Assembly (NCBI GenBank): GCA_031277095.1
Contig: JAISLU010000074.1
Location: forward strand, 1-61,475
Direction: 5' to 3'
Length of the DNA stretch: 61,475 bases
From: Synergistaceae bacterium
GTDB lineage: Bacteria; Synergistota; Synergistia; Synergistales; Aminobacteriaceae
Part shown: positions 50,281-59,635 of the stretch, piece after piece
Layout of the letters: the number at the start of each line of letters is the position of its first letter
How positions within the stretch are numbered: the stretch's first letter is position 1
The notes under the pieces: generated by a model
Databases searched by the model: none
The model's input: only the letters and a program-made list of their open reading frames with translations
Told to the model about the DNA's origin: nothing
Translations under genes and position numbers: made by a program

Positions 50281-50493
50281 TGCTTGCACCTCCCTCAGTT
50301 ATTTGGTACTGGTATTGGGTACTGGCAAACCCGAAATTCCGAAACCTCAAAAACTCGCCGAACTCGATCCTCCCTCCAATACGGCTCCAACGCGACTCCA
50401 ATCCGCCCTCTCGCGTCATATCCCCTCGCATTAAAAGCAATTCGCCTCGTCGAAGTGTTAAATGATTTTATCACATTATCGTGAATACTCGCA

Positions 50494-51498
50494 TTACCAG
50501 TGCAAGAGGGTGCCTCCCCAGGAGAGCCCTACGCCGAAGCCCATGATCATCACCTTGTCGCCCCGTCTCAGGCGGCCTTCCCGCTCCATATCCCGGAGGG
50601 CAAGGGGAATGGTGCTGCTGGTGGTGTTTCCGTAGTTCTCGATGTCGATGACAAATTTTTCTTCGGGAATGTGAAGGACGTCCCGCACCCTTTCGAGCAG
50701 CATACGGCTGGCTTGGTGCAAAACCACCAGCTTGACCTGGGAGAGGCTCACCCCGTTGATATTCAATACCTGGTGAAAACAGGCAGGAGCCACATCCAGG
50801 GTGAACTTCAGGACCTCCGGCCCGTCCATGTAGAGATTTTCCGGCGTGCGCACGTTGCCCCAGCGGTTGGTGGTTTCGACGCGGGTCTCGGGGGACGAGG
50901 GGTGCGCCCAGGCCCCGGCGGGGATCATCAGCTTGGCGGCGCCGCTTCCGTCGGTGCCCAGCGAGAAATTTCCCACCCCTTCCCTGTCGGAGGCCTCCAG
51001 CAACGTGCCCGCCGCGGCGTCCCCAAAGATGGCCCGGGTACTTTTGTCCCCGGGATGAATGGTTCGCGTGATGGTATCCGCGGTAATCAGGAGGACCTTG
51101 CGCGCCACGCCCCCGGCGATCAACCCCTTGGCCAGCGCCAGGCCGTACACATACCCGGAGCATCCCAAATTGTAGTCCAGGGCTCCGCAATCTTTCCTCA
51201 AGCCCAGACGGTCCTGAACGATGCAGGCCGTGGAGGGCAGGAAGTGGTCGGGGCACTCCGTGCAGAGCAGCAAAAAATCCACCTCCTCGGGCCGGACTCC
51301 GTGTTCTTCAAAGAGGGTTTTTCCAGCGCCCGCCGCCAGGTCGGAGACCAGTTCTCCCTCCACCACGCGGCGCCGGGCGATTCCCGTTTTGGAGAAAATT
51401 TTGTCCTCCGTCCAGGTCTTGAACTGCCGAACCAGCTCCGCGTTGTCCAGGACCTTCTCCGGCAGGTAGGTGGATAGGGCACGAACAGCGGCGTTCAT
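50494..51498 (-). CDS. 3-oxoacyl-ACP synthase III (FabH-like ketosynthase)
   Basis: A 334-residue thiolase-fold enzyme. The catalytic triad is Cys in Y-N-L-G-C-S-G-Y (near residue 113), His in V-L-H-Q-A-S and Asn in N-Y-G-N-T-T-S-S-T-I-P. G-F-G-V-G-L-S-W-G ends the protein. FabH starts fatty-acid chains from acetyl-CoA and malonyl-ACP; no other fab gene is here, so a specialised role is possible. The ATG overlaps the stop of the small TPR-like gene (ATGA). GGGGGG precedes it by about 9 nt. Confidence 0.88.
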   Translation of the reverse strand: MNAAVRALSTYLPEKVLDNAELVRQFKTWTEDKIFSKTGIARRRVVEGELVSDLAAGAGKTLFEEHGVRPEEVDFLLLCTECPDHFLPSTACIVQDRLGLRKDCGALDYNLGCSGYVYGLALAKGLIAGGVARKVLLITADTITRTIHPGDKSTRAIFGDAAAGTLLEASDREGVGNFSLGTDGSGAAKLMIPAGAWAHPSSPETRVETTNRWGNVRTPENLYMDGPEVLKFTLDVAPACFHQVLNINGVSLSQVKLVVLHQASRMLLERVRDVLHIPEEKFVIDIENYGNTTSSTIPLALRDMEREGRLRRGDKVMIMGFGVGLSWGGTLLHW

Positions 51499-51878
51499 GG
51501 ACGTTTATCCCCCCAAAACCAAGCCAAACGATCCGTCACGTGGAGAAGCCACCGGGACGAAGGGTAACGCTTCACGAACCGCTCCAGGATTTTCCGGGCA
51601 TCGTCCTCTCTCGGGTCCTCGAAATCGTCCAGGTAAAGGTTCGACAGAGTCCAGTGGGCCCTTTCCGCGGCCTCGGTCTCCGGGCACTCTTCTATCAGGC
51701 GAAGGTAGAGCGCCTCCCTTGCGGCCGGGTCAGAGGTGCGGTCGATTTTCCATCGATACTCCAACGCCAAGGCCTCCTGCCGCTGGAACTCCGCGGTTTC
51801 GTCAGCAGCCGCAGAAGTGACGGCGAGCCCCAAGGCCAAAACAAGCCCCGGCAGCACGCCCTTCTTCAGTTTACACAT
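51495..51878 (-). CDS. small exported TPR-like protein
   Basis: A 127-residue protein with a signal peptide (MCKLKKGVLPGLVLALGLAV, cleavage near A-A-A). The mature part has helical pairs of the outer-membrane TPR kind seen in YbgF/BamD-like proteins: E-A-L-Y-L-R-L-I-E-E-C-P-E-T-E-A-A-E-R-A-H-W-T-L, then A-R-K-I-L-E-R-F-V-K-R-Y-P-S-S. The start is uncertain because codons 1-10 of the longer GTG start (51905) are repeat-like and no SD is seen. It is coupled to the fabH-like gene. Confidence 0.68.
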   Translation of the reverse strand: MCKLKKGVLPGLVLALGLAVTSAAADETAEFQRQEALALEYRWKIDRTSDPAAREALYLRLIEECPETEAAERAHWTLSNLYLDDFEDPREDDARKILERFVKRYPSSRWLLHVTDRLAWFWGDKRP

Positions 51879-52153
51879 TTTGAATTCACGCATCTTGCAT
51901 TTCACACATCTTTCGCATACGTATCACCAACGTCTCCAATGCTTGGTTTTAAAACCAGGTGCCATTTTATCCGTTTCTCCAGAAATCGGCAACGTCACGA
52001 AAAGCGTAAACATCGAAACACATAGGGCAGTGCCGGGAATTGGAAAACAGGGGCGCTGGGTCGATGGTTAAAAACAAATAAAGGCGCCTTCATCGTAAAT
52101 GAGACGCCCCTGGGGTCTGTTCTTTTGAGTGTACTGTCAGCTGAGTGCCGCTG

Positions 52154-52615
52154 TCAGCGCGAGTAGGAATTTGTTCCGGCCGGCACCACCACCACGTGAC
52201 AGGTGGCATAGGTGCCGCTGCTGTCGGAGACAACCACGTCCGTTTCTCCCACCGCGAGAGCCACCACTCTGGCCGCCGTGCGGTCCGTGGGGTAGACGGC
52301 GACGGACTCGTTTTGCGCGGTCCACTCCAGAGAGCCCTGGATGTTGTAGGCCATGATCGACTCCGTTTCCCCAATCTTGAGGAAGAGACTCAGCGGCGTC
52401 ACCGCCAAATGTTCCTCTTCCACGGGCACTTCCTCGGGCGGCAAAGGATAAGGGTCATATGGGTCATATGGATCGTATGGATCATAAGGGTCGTAAGGAC
52501 CGGGAATGGGCACTCCGCCGTCGTCGAACTTGCTGCCGCCGCCGCAGCCGCCGGTCATGAGCGCGAAGGTGAAAAGAAACAGAAACGTCCAATAGGCCCA
52601 ACGTTTCTTCCGCAT
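52154..52615 (-). CDS. lipoprotein with Tyr-Asp-Pro repeats and Ig-like (BIG2) domain
   Basis: A 153-residue predicted lipoprotein. A signal peptide ends in L-M-T-G-G-C (lipidated Cys near 24). Residues 40-57 are five to six Y-D-P repeats from a 9-bp array, a stiff spacer. The C-terminal ~85 residues fit a bacterial Ig-like group 2 domain (L-F-L-K-I-G-E-T-E-S-I, W-T-A-Q-N-E-S-V-A-V, V-V-A-L-A-V-G-E-T-D-V-V-V). A strong SD (AAGGAGG) precedes the ATG. It likely displays the Ig domain at an envelope membrane. The MITE lies 42 nt upstream and may carry its promoter. Confidence 0.8.
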   Translation of the reverse strand: MRKKRWAYWTFLFLFTFALMTGGCGGGSKFDDGGVPIPGPYDPYDPYDPYDPYDPYPLPPEEVPVEEEHLAVTPLSLFLKIGETESIMAYNIQGSLEWTAQNESVAVYPTDRTAARVVALAVGETDVVVSDSSGTYATCHVVVVPAGTNSYSR

Positions 52616-52656
52616 CGTAAAACCTCCTTAGGGAAACGCACTAAAATTTGGCTTTT

Positions 52657-52761
52657 TATAGTGAATTAAGGTAAAAAGCCTAAAGTTAGAATAGCTAAAA
52701 ACAAGTCAATTGCTCTATTTAGCGCGTGTAAATTTAACATTTTTTAAGTTAAAGGACTATA
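52657..52761. mobile_element. MITE-like repeat, copy 2 (105 bp)
   Basis: Same element as 20522-20627, again with TATAGT and ACTATA ends and a few substitutions. It lies between the lipoprotein gene and the cstA terminator. Confidence 0.85.
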
Positions 52762-52835
52762 TCTTGTTTTCTGAGAGAAATTATAACGCCCTTTCGGCGC
52801 TGTAGTTCAATTTTTTCCCTGCACTCTTCTGCGCC

Positions 52836-52860
52836 AAAAAAAGCCGCTCGAATGAGCGGC
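52836..52860 (-). terminator. intrinsic terminator of cstA
   Basis: On the minus strand GCCGCTC-ATTC-GAGCGGC is followed by seven T (AAAAAAA at 52836-52842 on the plus strand). It begins 34 nt after the cstA stop. A perfect 7-bp stem with a 4-nt loop makes this the clearest terminator in the window. Confidence 0.92.
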
Positions 52861-52893
52861 CTTCTGTCGCGAGCGTAAAACAGACGAGATAGC

Positions 52894-54660
52894 TCAGGCG
52901 TCCTTTTTGCTCAGGGCGCTGAATGCCTGCTGCACCATCAGAAGCGCCAGGACCAACAGAACCACGGACAGTCCGCCCAGAAGGTAATTGGGGGTCGCGG
53001 CGGAAACCAGGGTGTTTTTGATCATGAAGCCCAGAGCGGCGCAGGTGGTCACCAACATGAACCACATGGGGTACATCAGCCAGTCGTTGCGTTTCTTCAG
53101 AGCGCGTTTGACCCACACGGCGACGCCCAGAAGAACGAGAGCGCCTACGAGCTGGTTCGCCGAGCCGAACATCGGCCACAATGCCGACCAGGCCGGAATG
53201 GCCTTGCCGCTGGGGTCGGTGGTGGGGATCAGGAGAAGGGCCATCGCCGCCACGACAACGACGGCCGTGGCCGAGTAGCGGTCGACCTTCATATCGAACA
53301 GCTCCTGAATCAGGTAACGGCCCAGACGGGTCGCCGTGTCCAGGGACGTCAGAAGGAAGCTGTTGATGGCCAAAAGCCCAAGGGACTTGCCCACAACGGG
53401 ATCGATGCCGATGATCATGCCGAACTGGCCGAATCCCGTGGCGTAGGTGTTCATGGGGTCGCCCAGCATGGAGCCGGAGACCATGATCGTCCCGATGGCG
53501 ATGACCGCCACCACGCCCTCCAACAGCATTGCGCCGTAACCCACAGGAAGGGAATCTTTTTCCTTGCGGATTTGCTTGGAGGTGGTGCCGCTTCCCACCA
53601 AGGCGTGGAAGCCGGAAAGAGCGCCGCAGGCCACGGTGATGAAGAGCATCGGCCACAGCCAGTCGCCGTTTCCTGCCATGAAGCTCTTGAACGCCGGAAG
53701 TTTGACTTCGAGGCCGGAGCTGGAACCCATGACCATGCCGATACCTCCGATGATGACGGCGAAATAGAGGAAATAGGAGGCCAGGTAGTCCCTGGGCTGG
53801 AGCAGCAGCCACACCGGCAGAATGGAGGCCAGAATGATATAGCCCACCAACAGATACCGCCAGATTTCCATGTTACGGGTGTTCAGGGCTTTTTTGGCCG
53901 CCGTGTACGCCTCGAAGCTCTCCACGTCCTTCAATACTTCGTCGGTGGCCTTGGCGGTCTGGAACGTCGCCTCGTCGGTGACCCCCGTGTGGAACTCCAG
54001 GGCAGGGTTGCCGGAGAAGGAGAACAAATGGGAGATCTCCTTGTGCTCGTTCCCGAACCAACAGGCGTAGATGATGACGGGAACCATAATGACCGTCATC
54101 AGCCACAGAGGGAAGTTCAGGCGGTAAATCAGGATGCCGAACACCACCGCCATCAAGACATAAAGCGTGGCGGAGAAGGCCACGGCGGGGTCTATGGCGA
54201 AGGAGTTGGCCGAAAGCTGGAGGAAAACGGCGACGACCAGAATGATGGTGAGAATCGTAAACAGCAGGAAGAGGACCTTGCCTCTGCGGCCGATCCAGCG
54301 GTCGACCACCTCTCCCACGGATTTGCCCTCGTGCCTCATGGATGCCACCAGCGCCCCCATGTCATGGGGTCCGCCCAGAAACGCCGATCCAATGACGCAC
54401 CATAGGTACGTGGGGAGCCATCCGAACATGTTGGCCGCCGCAATAGGGCCGGTGATAGGGCCTGCGCCGGCAATGGAGGAAAAGTGGTGTCCCAAAAGAA
54501 CGGCAGGATGTGCCGGACAATAGTCCACGCCATCGAACATGGCTTCGGCGGGGGTCTTCTTGTCGTCGCTGAGTCCATAAATGCCTGCCATGAATTTTCC
54601 GTAAGTATAGTAGGCGATTACAAAAACCACAACAGCCGCTGCAAACAATCCTAGTAACAT
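52894..54660 (-). CDS. cstA: carbon starvation protein A (CstA family transporter)
   Basis: A 588-residue protein with about 15-16 membrane helices. The CstA N-terminus (Y-C-P-A-H-P-A-V-L-L-G-H-H-F-S-S-I-A-G-A-G-P) is near residues 47-70, then G-P-H-D-M-G-A-L near 98 and S-G-T-T-S-K-Q near 365. CstA-family members take up peptides or pyruvate; which one applies here is unknown. It is a single-gene transcription unit with its own terminator. The 248-nt upstream region is AT-rich with a TTTAGGTTGATT-type repeat. Confidence 0.93.
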   Translation of the reverse strand: MLLGLFAAAVVVFVIAYYTYGKFMAGIYGLSDDKKTPAEAMFDGVDYCPAHPAVLLGHHFSSIAGAGPITGPIAAANMFGWLPTYLWCVIGSAFLGGPHDMGALVASMRHEGKSVGEVVDRWIGRRGKVLFLLFTILTIILVVAVFLQLSANSFAIDPAVAFSATLYVLMAVVFGILIYRLNFPLWLMTVIMVPVIIYACWFGNEHKEISHLFSFSGNPALEFHTGVTDEATFQTAKATDEVLKDVESFEAYTAAKKALNTRNMEIWRYLLVGYIILASILPVWLLLQPRDYLASYFLYFAVIIGGIGMVMGSSSGLEVKLPAFKSFMAGNGDWLWPMLFITVACGALSGFHALVGSGTTSKQIRKEKDSLPVGYGAMLLEGVVAVIAIGTIMVSGSMLGDPMNTYATGFGQFGMIIGIDPVVGKSLGLLAINSFLLTSLDTATRLGRYLIQELFDMKVDRYSATAVVVVAAMALLLIPTTDPSGKAIPAWSALWPMFGSANQLVGALVLLGVAVWVKRALKKRNDWLMYPMWFMLVTTCAALGFMIKNTLVSAATPNYLLGGLSVVLLVLALLMVQQAFSALSKKDA

Positions 54661-54852
54661 TTAGCTGCCCACCTTCCTTGAAGTTTTGTCGCGTACTCTT
54701 TTCGAGAACATCGACAGATTATGTGTATCCTCGGGTTCACCTATACGCAAATTTCCGATATTTTCGCCCCCCCTGAAGCGCGCGCGTCTTTAAAGAGCAC
54801 TCCCCCCCTTCCGAAATATTTTCAAGTTATTATAACTTAAAAATGCCCTCAT

Positions 54853-54912
54853 TTTAGGCTGGTTGTTTAGGTTGATTGTTGATTGTTTAGGCCGATTATT
54901 TAGGTTGATTAT
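54853..54912. repeat. degenerate repeat of TTTAGGTTGATT units
   Basis: About five variants of a 10-14 bp unit fill the end of the 248-nt spacer between the 54909 gene (minus) and cstA. The last variant reaches the stop codon of the 54909 gene. Nothing else is recognisable in this spacer. Confidence 0.75.
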
Positions 54913-55370
54913 AAAGAACGCGCTTCGTTTTTTGGGGTTTCGTCGGCCTTCCACGCCAGGTCCACCGGCGGGATCAGGTCTTTAATTTGGGCGTGATAGT
55001 CTCCGCCGGGGATGTAGGAATAGATTTCCAGAAATCCTCTGAACCCCAGCCAATATCCTTTTATCTTGCGCTTGGGGGAGGGAGACCCCACCAGCAAAAA
55101 TCGCTGGGTCATCACGTCGGGCATGGGCTTCCACTCTCCAGTGAGGTACTCGGCGGCGTTTTGGTGGGACCAGATGACGTAATCCCACACGTAATATTTT
55201 GCGATGATCCCAACCACGCTGCTTTTCACCAAGGTGATCTTTCGGGTCACCCCCTTCAGAAAGCCGACCGTGGAGTCTTTTGCCGTCCCGCGGTGTTCCC
55301 AGGGTTCGAAACCCAGATAAGTCCACATTTCCATACTCTCCCCCAGCTTCGAACAGTCCAGCGTATTCAA
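54909..55370 (-). CDS. unknown 153-residue protein downstream of pbpC
   Basis: A TTG-started ORF with GGTGAGG a few nt upstream. The product is rich in aromatic residues (W-T-Y-L-G-F-E-P-W-E, Y-Y-V-W-D-Y-V-I-W-S, G-Y-W-L-G-F-R-G-F) and has no signal peptide. I-T-L-V-K-S-S-V-V-G-I-I-A near residue 45 could be a buried strand or helix. No known motif is recognised. It lies 70 nt after pbpC on the same strand, so a role near the envelope is possible but unproved. Confidence 0.6.
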   Translation of the reverse strand: MNTLDCSKLGESMEMWTYLGFEPWEHRGTAKDSTVGFLKGVTRKITLVKSSVVGIIAKYYVWDYVIWSHQNAAEYLTGEWKPMPDVMTQRFLLVGSPSPKRKIKGYWLGFRGFLEIYSYIPGGDYHAQIKDLIPPVDLAWKADETPKNEARSL

Positions 55371-55440
55371 TTTTCCTCACCCTCCCGTAACGTCATTCTA
55401 TAATGAACCGGATGAATCTGGCTCGAACACAGGGGTTTGT

Positions 55441-57798
55441 TTACAGGGATTCTTCCTGGGGGCCCCTGCCCGGCAAAACCACGGTGATGCGGGTGGCGGC
55501 GGTGCGGCCCTCGCCGTCGGAGGCGGAAACCAGGTGGCGGCCGCCGGGAAAACTGTAAAAAAACGTTTCGTCGGGCTGGGCGTTTCCGATATACTGCCCG
55601 TTCAGGTACCACCAGACCTTGCCCTGGGCTCCCTCCGCCCGCAGGGGGATCTTTTGTTCCTTGGCCAGGGGGGCCAGGTAATACGTGGCCTCCGCGATGG
55701 GCGAGGAGATGACGATGTCGGGGCGTTTTCGGACCTCCGAGGGGAAAGAGCCCCCGGCAGAAAGCGAGCCCTGAGTGACCAGCTCCGCCGGCAGCGACAA
55801 AACCCTTTGGCCCCTGCGGATGACATGAATGTCGCAGGGGGTGTCTCTTGTGACGCCCTCGATGCTCCAGTCCAGGCGCGTCGAAAGGCAGGCCGCGGTG
55901 GGGGGGCGGCCGGAGAGGGCGCAAACTTCCCGCAGCGCCAAACCCTCGGGCCGGGGGTACCAGCGCGAGCGGGGAGACAGAAGCCTCAAGGCCGAAAGCG
56001 CCACGGGTGCGGCCACATGGGCTCCCACCAACCCGGGCCAGGCTTCGCCGCTGGGGTCCCCCACCCATACCACGACGGTGGTGTCGGGGGTCCAGGCGGC
56101 CGTCCAGGCGTCCCGCAGGCCGTAAGACGTCCCCGTTTTGAAGGCCGCGTGCCAATCGCTGCCCAGCGTCTCCCGGGTAAAGGCCGAGAGCCGTCCTTTG
56201 TCATCCAGGATGTCGGCCACCATCCAGGCCGCCGCCGCGGAGACAAGCCGGGTCCCCTCCTCCGGGTTTTTCTCCCGGTCTTTTTTCAAGTCTTTTTTGA
56301 AAAGGGCTATGGGGCGGTGAACGCCTCCGTTGGCCAAAGCGGAGTAGGCCGAGAGAGCCTGGAGGACGGAAATTTCACAGCCCCCGAGAATGAGAGAATC
56401 GCCGTAGTGGGAGGCCGGTTCGTTCAGCTCCAGCCCGAAACCGCGCATCAACTGCAGCACGTTCTCCGGTCCCGTCATGCGCAAAACGCGGACGGCCGGG
56501 GCGTTGAGAGAATCCGAGAGCGCCACCCGGGCGCTGACCGCGCCTCTGTAGGTCAAGTCGAAGTTGCGCGGGGCCCGCCCCGAAAAGGCCAGAGGGGAGT
56601 CCGCCAGTAAATAGCCGGGGGTCAAAAGGCCACTGTCGAAGGCCGCCAAATAAGCAAAGGGCTTCAGCGCGGACCCGGGGGAGCGGAGAGCGAGGCCGCA
56701 GTCCACCCACGCCCCCGGGTTTCCCTTGCCGAAGCGGGCGTTGCCCACCCAGGCGGCCAAACCTCCGGTCCGGTTGTCCACCACCCCCGCGGCGATGGTT
56801 ACGGTTTCGGGCAGGGTCGCCACGGCCCGGCTCAGAATAGCCTCCAGCTTCGTTTGGACCTCCAGGTTCAGGGTGGTCTCTATGCGCCCCGCGTACAGAT
56901 CGGGCTCTGTGTGTAGATCCGGCTCTGTGTGCAAAACTGGTTCTGCGTGCAGCACCATTTCCGCGAAGTGGAAGGCGCGCAGGGGGGGCTGCACCCAACG
57001 GGAGGGAAGGTCCTCCAGCAGGGCCAGCCGGGCCTCGTCGGCGGTGAAGACCCCCTTTTTCTCCAAGAGACGGATGATGAAGTCCCTGCGCCGTCTGGCC
57101 GCCTCGGGGTGCCTGTCCGGCCGGTAAAGGGACGGCCCCTTCAACATGCCCACCAGGAGGCACGACTCCCCGGGGGAGAGTTTCGACGCGGGCTTGCCGA
57201 AGTAGATCAACGCCGCCGCCTGCACCCCTCGGATGTTGCCGCCGAAGGGCGCGCGGTTGAGGTAGTTTTCCAGAATCGCGTCCTTTCCCATGACCCGCTC
57301 CAGCTTCAAAGCCTGGATGAACTCCCGCGCCTTGAGAGTCAGGCGCCGCCGCCTGTCTTTGGGTTCGGGGGCGCGTTCGGAAATGGCAAGCCGGATCACC
57401 TGGCTCGTCAGTGTGGACGCGCCCGAGACGACGCGGCCGGCGGCTGCGTTCTGCCACAGGGCACGCAGGACGGCCAAAGGATCCACCCCTATGTGGCTGT
57501 AGAAACGGCGGTCCTCCACCTGGACGGTGATCAGGGGCAGCCACTTGCCCATCTCCGCAAGAGGAACCGGCGACGACCACTCCGAGTCGAGGGAGAGCCT
57601 CATGTGAAAAAGTCGTCCCTGGGAGTCGTAAAGAGCGGGGGAAACGTCTCCGTCGGTGATGGCGTTCAAGGGGAGGGGAATGAAAAACGCAAGGGCGAAA
57701 AAGGCGGCAAACAACAGGAAAAGGGCGGCAGCCGCCGGCAAGAGAAAGACAGCCGACCGCGCCGGGAATCGTCGGGTTCGTCGTCTGACCTCGGTCAT
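55441..57798 (-). CDS. pbpC: penicillin-binding protein 1C
   Basis: A 785-residue bifunctional peptidoglycan synthase of the PbpC group. One membrane anchor is near 15-45. The glycosyltransferase domain has E-D-R-R-F-Y-S-H-I-G-V-D-P, V-S-G-A-S-T-L-T-S-Q and N-R-A-P-F-G-G-N. The transpeptidase domain has the serine motif R-S-P-G-S-A-L-K-P-F near 400, S-D-S-L-N near 452 and K-T-G-T-S near 560. A C-terminal PbpC Ig-like domain follows 690. An 18-bp repeat encodes the linker H-T-E-P-D-L. Its ATG overlaps the stop of the Na/Pi gene (ATGA), and I chose the start on that basis. Confidence 0.94.
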   Translation of the reverse strand: MTEVRRRTRRFPARSAVFLLPAAAALFLLFAAFFALAFFIPLPLNAITDGDVSPALYDSQGRLFHMRLSLDSEWSSPVPLAEMGKWLPLITVQVEDRRFYSHIGVDPLAVLRALWQNAAAGRVVSGASTLTSQVIRLAISERAPEPKDRRRRLTLKAREFIQALKLERVMGKDAILENYLNRAPFGGNIRGVQAAALIYFGKPASKLSPGESCLLVGMLKGPSLYRPDRHPEAARRRRDFIIRLLEKKGVFTADEARLALLEDLPSRWVQPPLRAFHFAEMVLHAEPVLHTEPDLHTEPDLYAGRIETTLNLEVQTKLEAILSRAVATLPETVTIAAGVVDNRTGGLAAWVGNARFGKGNPGAWVDCGLALRSPGSALKPFAYLAAFDSGLLTPGYLLADSPLAFSGRAPRNFDLTYRGAVSARVALSDSLNAPAVRVLRMTGPENVLQLMRGFGLELNEPASHYGDSLILGGCEISVLQALSAYSALANGGVHRPIALFKKDLKKDREKNPEEGTRLVSAAAAWMVADILDDKGRLSAFTRETLGSDWHAAFKTGTSYGLRDAWTAAWTPDTTVVVWVGDPSGEAWPGLVGAHVAAPVALSALRLLSPRSRWYPRPEGLALREVCALSGRPPTAACLSTRLDWSIEGVTRDTPCDIHVIRRGQRVLSLPAELVTQGSLSAGGSFPSEVRKRPDIVISSPIAEATYYLAPLAKEQKIPLRAEGAQGKVWWYLNGQYIGNAQPDETFFYSFPGGRHLVSASDGEGRTAATRITVVLPGRGPQEESL
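56895..56952. repeat. 18-bp array (3 copies) in the PbpC interdomain linker
   Basis: Three 18-bp units such as GCTCTGTGTGTAGATCCG (plus strand) encode L-H-A-E-P-V, L-H-T-E-P-D and L-H-T-E-P-D between the glycosyltransferase and transpeptidase domains. Confidence 0.9.
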
Positions 57799-59435
57799 AG
57801 CTTCGGCTGGGCAGCCCGGGACAGGGTGACGATGTCGTAGGTGAAATAAGCGATATTGTGGCTGTGATCGCCGATACGCTCCAAGTTGCTGAGGATGTCG
57901 ATGAAGGACACTCCCTTTTCGGGGTCGCACTCGCCTCGGTTCAATCGCTCGATGTGATTTTTGCGGTACTGTTTTTCCTGGGCGTCGATCTGCATTTCCA
58001 GCTCGTTGATCACATAGCCCGCCTTCTGCAGGTCCTCGTTTTTGAGGGAATCCAGCGCGTAGTTCAGGGCTTTCTCCACGGTGCCGTACATGTTCCAGAA
58101 TTCGTCGGCGGCCTGGTCCGAAAAATGTTTTCCGTCGTTCAGGCGGGTTTCGCTGAGTTCCGTCAAATTCTCGAAATGATCCCCCACCCTTTCCAAGTCC
58201 CCCGCGGCGTTGACGTAACATCCCAAAACCGTGGAGACCTCGCCGGACAGGCCCCTCTGCCATATTTCGGAGGCGTAGGAGGAAATGGCTTTGTTGATGG
58301 TGTTGATTGCGTCTTCGGCCTCGGCGAACTCCGTCAAGATGCGCTCCGTCCCCTCTTCCGAGTAACATCTGCGGACAAGGTCCACCATGTTCAAGGTGAT
58401 GTCCCCCATGTGGATCAGCTCGTCTTTGACGGCCTCCACGGCCGCCGTGGAGGATGCCTCGATGAGCTTCTTGTCCAGGTAGATGGGGGTCCGCGCCTCA
58501 CGGGTGTCGTCGCCGGGGATGAGCTTTCGTATCAGATTGGCGAAAAGAGCCGTGAAAGGCAGGAAAAGGATGGTGTTGGTGACGTTGAAAATCGAGTGGG
58601 CGTTGGCCATCTGACGGTTGAGATCGGAGGCGGAGAACAGGACGACTTCTTTGTAAAAAGGCAGGAAAATCATAAAAATGATGACCCCGAAGAGGTTGAA
58701 GAGTACGTGGGCCGCCGCCGCCTGTTTGGCCGAGCGGTTGACCCCGATGGTGGCCAAAACCGCCGTAATGGTGGTGCCGATGTTGTCCCCCAGAATGATG
58801 GGAATGGCCGCGTCGAGGTTCAGAAGCCCCTGAGAGCCCATGGCCATGGTCAGCCCGATAGTGGCGGCGCTGGACTGGACGATCATGGTGACGAACGTCC
58901 CCGCCAGCACGCCCAGTATAGGGTGCTGACTCAAGGTGATGAAGAGTTCCTGGCGCGTGGCCAGAAACGCCGTGGCGCTTTCCATCGTTTGCATTCCCAT
59001 GAAGAGCAGGCCGAACCCCACAACGCCGTTGCCGGCGTAACGCTGTTTTTTGGACTTGCTGAACATCACCAAGGCGACGCCCACGGCGATGAAGGGAAGG
59101 GCAAAGTCTTTGATTTTAAACGCGATGATTTGGGCCGTGACGGTGGTTCCGATGTTCGCCCCCATGATGACGCCGATCGCCTGATTCAAGGTCATCAGGC
59201 CCGCGTTGACGAAGCTGACGGTCATGACGGTGGTGCCGCTGCTGCTTTGGATGAGAATAGTGACCAGAATCCCTACAAACACTCCCCTCAAGGGGGTCTG
59301 CGTCAAAGTGCCGATCAATTGACGCATGCGATCGCCGGCTATGAACTGCAACGATTCGCTCATCAATTTGATGCCGTAAAGAAAAAGGCCAACGCCCCCC
59401 GCTACCTGTAGTGCTGTGGTCCAATACACGCGCAT
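57795..59435 (-). CDS. Na/Pi cotransporter family protein (NptA-PhoU fusion type)
   Basis: A 546-residue protein with two inverted membrane halves, each with the signature Q-S-S: I-L-I-Q-S-S-S-G-T-T near 62 and I-V-Q-S-S-A-A-T near 190. G-A-N-I-G-T-T and G-D-N-I-G-T-T complete the two sites. Residues about 330-540 are a cytoplasmic PhoU-like helical domain (L-E-R-V-G-D-H and L-E-R-I-G-D-H). The family moves phosphate with sodium, or acts in phosphate balance. GGAGG lies just before the ATG; a GTG two codons on is better spaced. Coupled to pbpC downstream. Confidence 0.93.
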   Translation of the reverse strand: MRVYWTTALQVAGGVGLFLYGIKLMSESLQFIAGDRMRQLIGTLTQTPLRGVFVGILVTILIQSSSGTTVMTVSFVNAGLMTLNQAIGVIMGANIGTTVTAQIIAFKIKDFALPFIAVGVALVMFSKSKKQRYAGNGVVGFGLLFMGMQTMESATAFLATRQELFITLSQHPILGVLAGTFVTMIVQSSAATIGLTMAMGSQGLLNLDAAIPIILGDNIGTTITAVLATIGVNRSAKQAAAAHVLFNLFGVIIFMIFLPFYKEVVLFSASDLNRQMANAHSIFNVTNTILFLPFTALFANLIRKLIPGDDTREARTPIYLDKKLIEASSTAAVEAVKDELIHMGDITLNMVDLVRRCYSEEGTERILTEFAEAEDAINTINKAISSYASEIWQRGLSGEVSTVLGCYVNAAGDLERVGDHFENLTELSETRLNDGKHFSDQAADEFWNMYGTVEKALNYALDSLKNEDLQKAGYVINELEMQIDAQEKQYRKNHIERLNRGECDPEKGVSFIDILSNLERIGDHSHNIAYFTYDIVTLSRAAQPKL

Positions 59436-59635
59436 CTACCTCCAATAGGTCGTCTCCCTGCTGCATGCAAGTATAACATTCTCTCCCTTCTTTCAATTAG
59501 TGTTAAACTAGTTTTGCAATTTGCGGTCAGGCTCGGACGACGCCGGGCGGGACGACGCCGGTCGTTCAAGACGAACTTCGCCGGACCCGAGAGCTTGAGC
59601 GCTACGTGAAATTTTCCCAGGGGAGAGTCGATATT

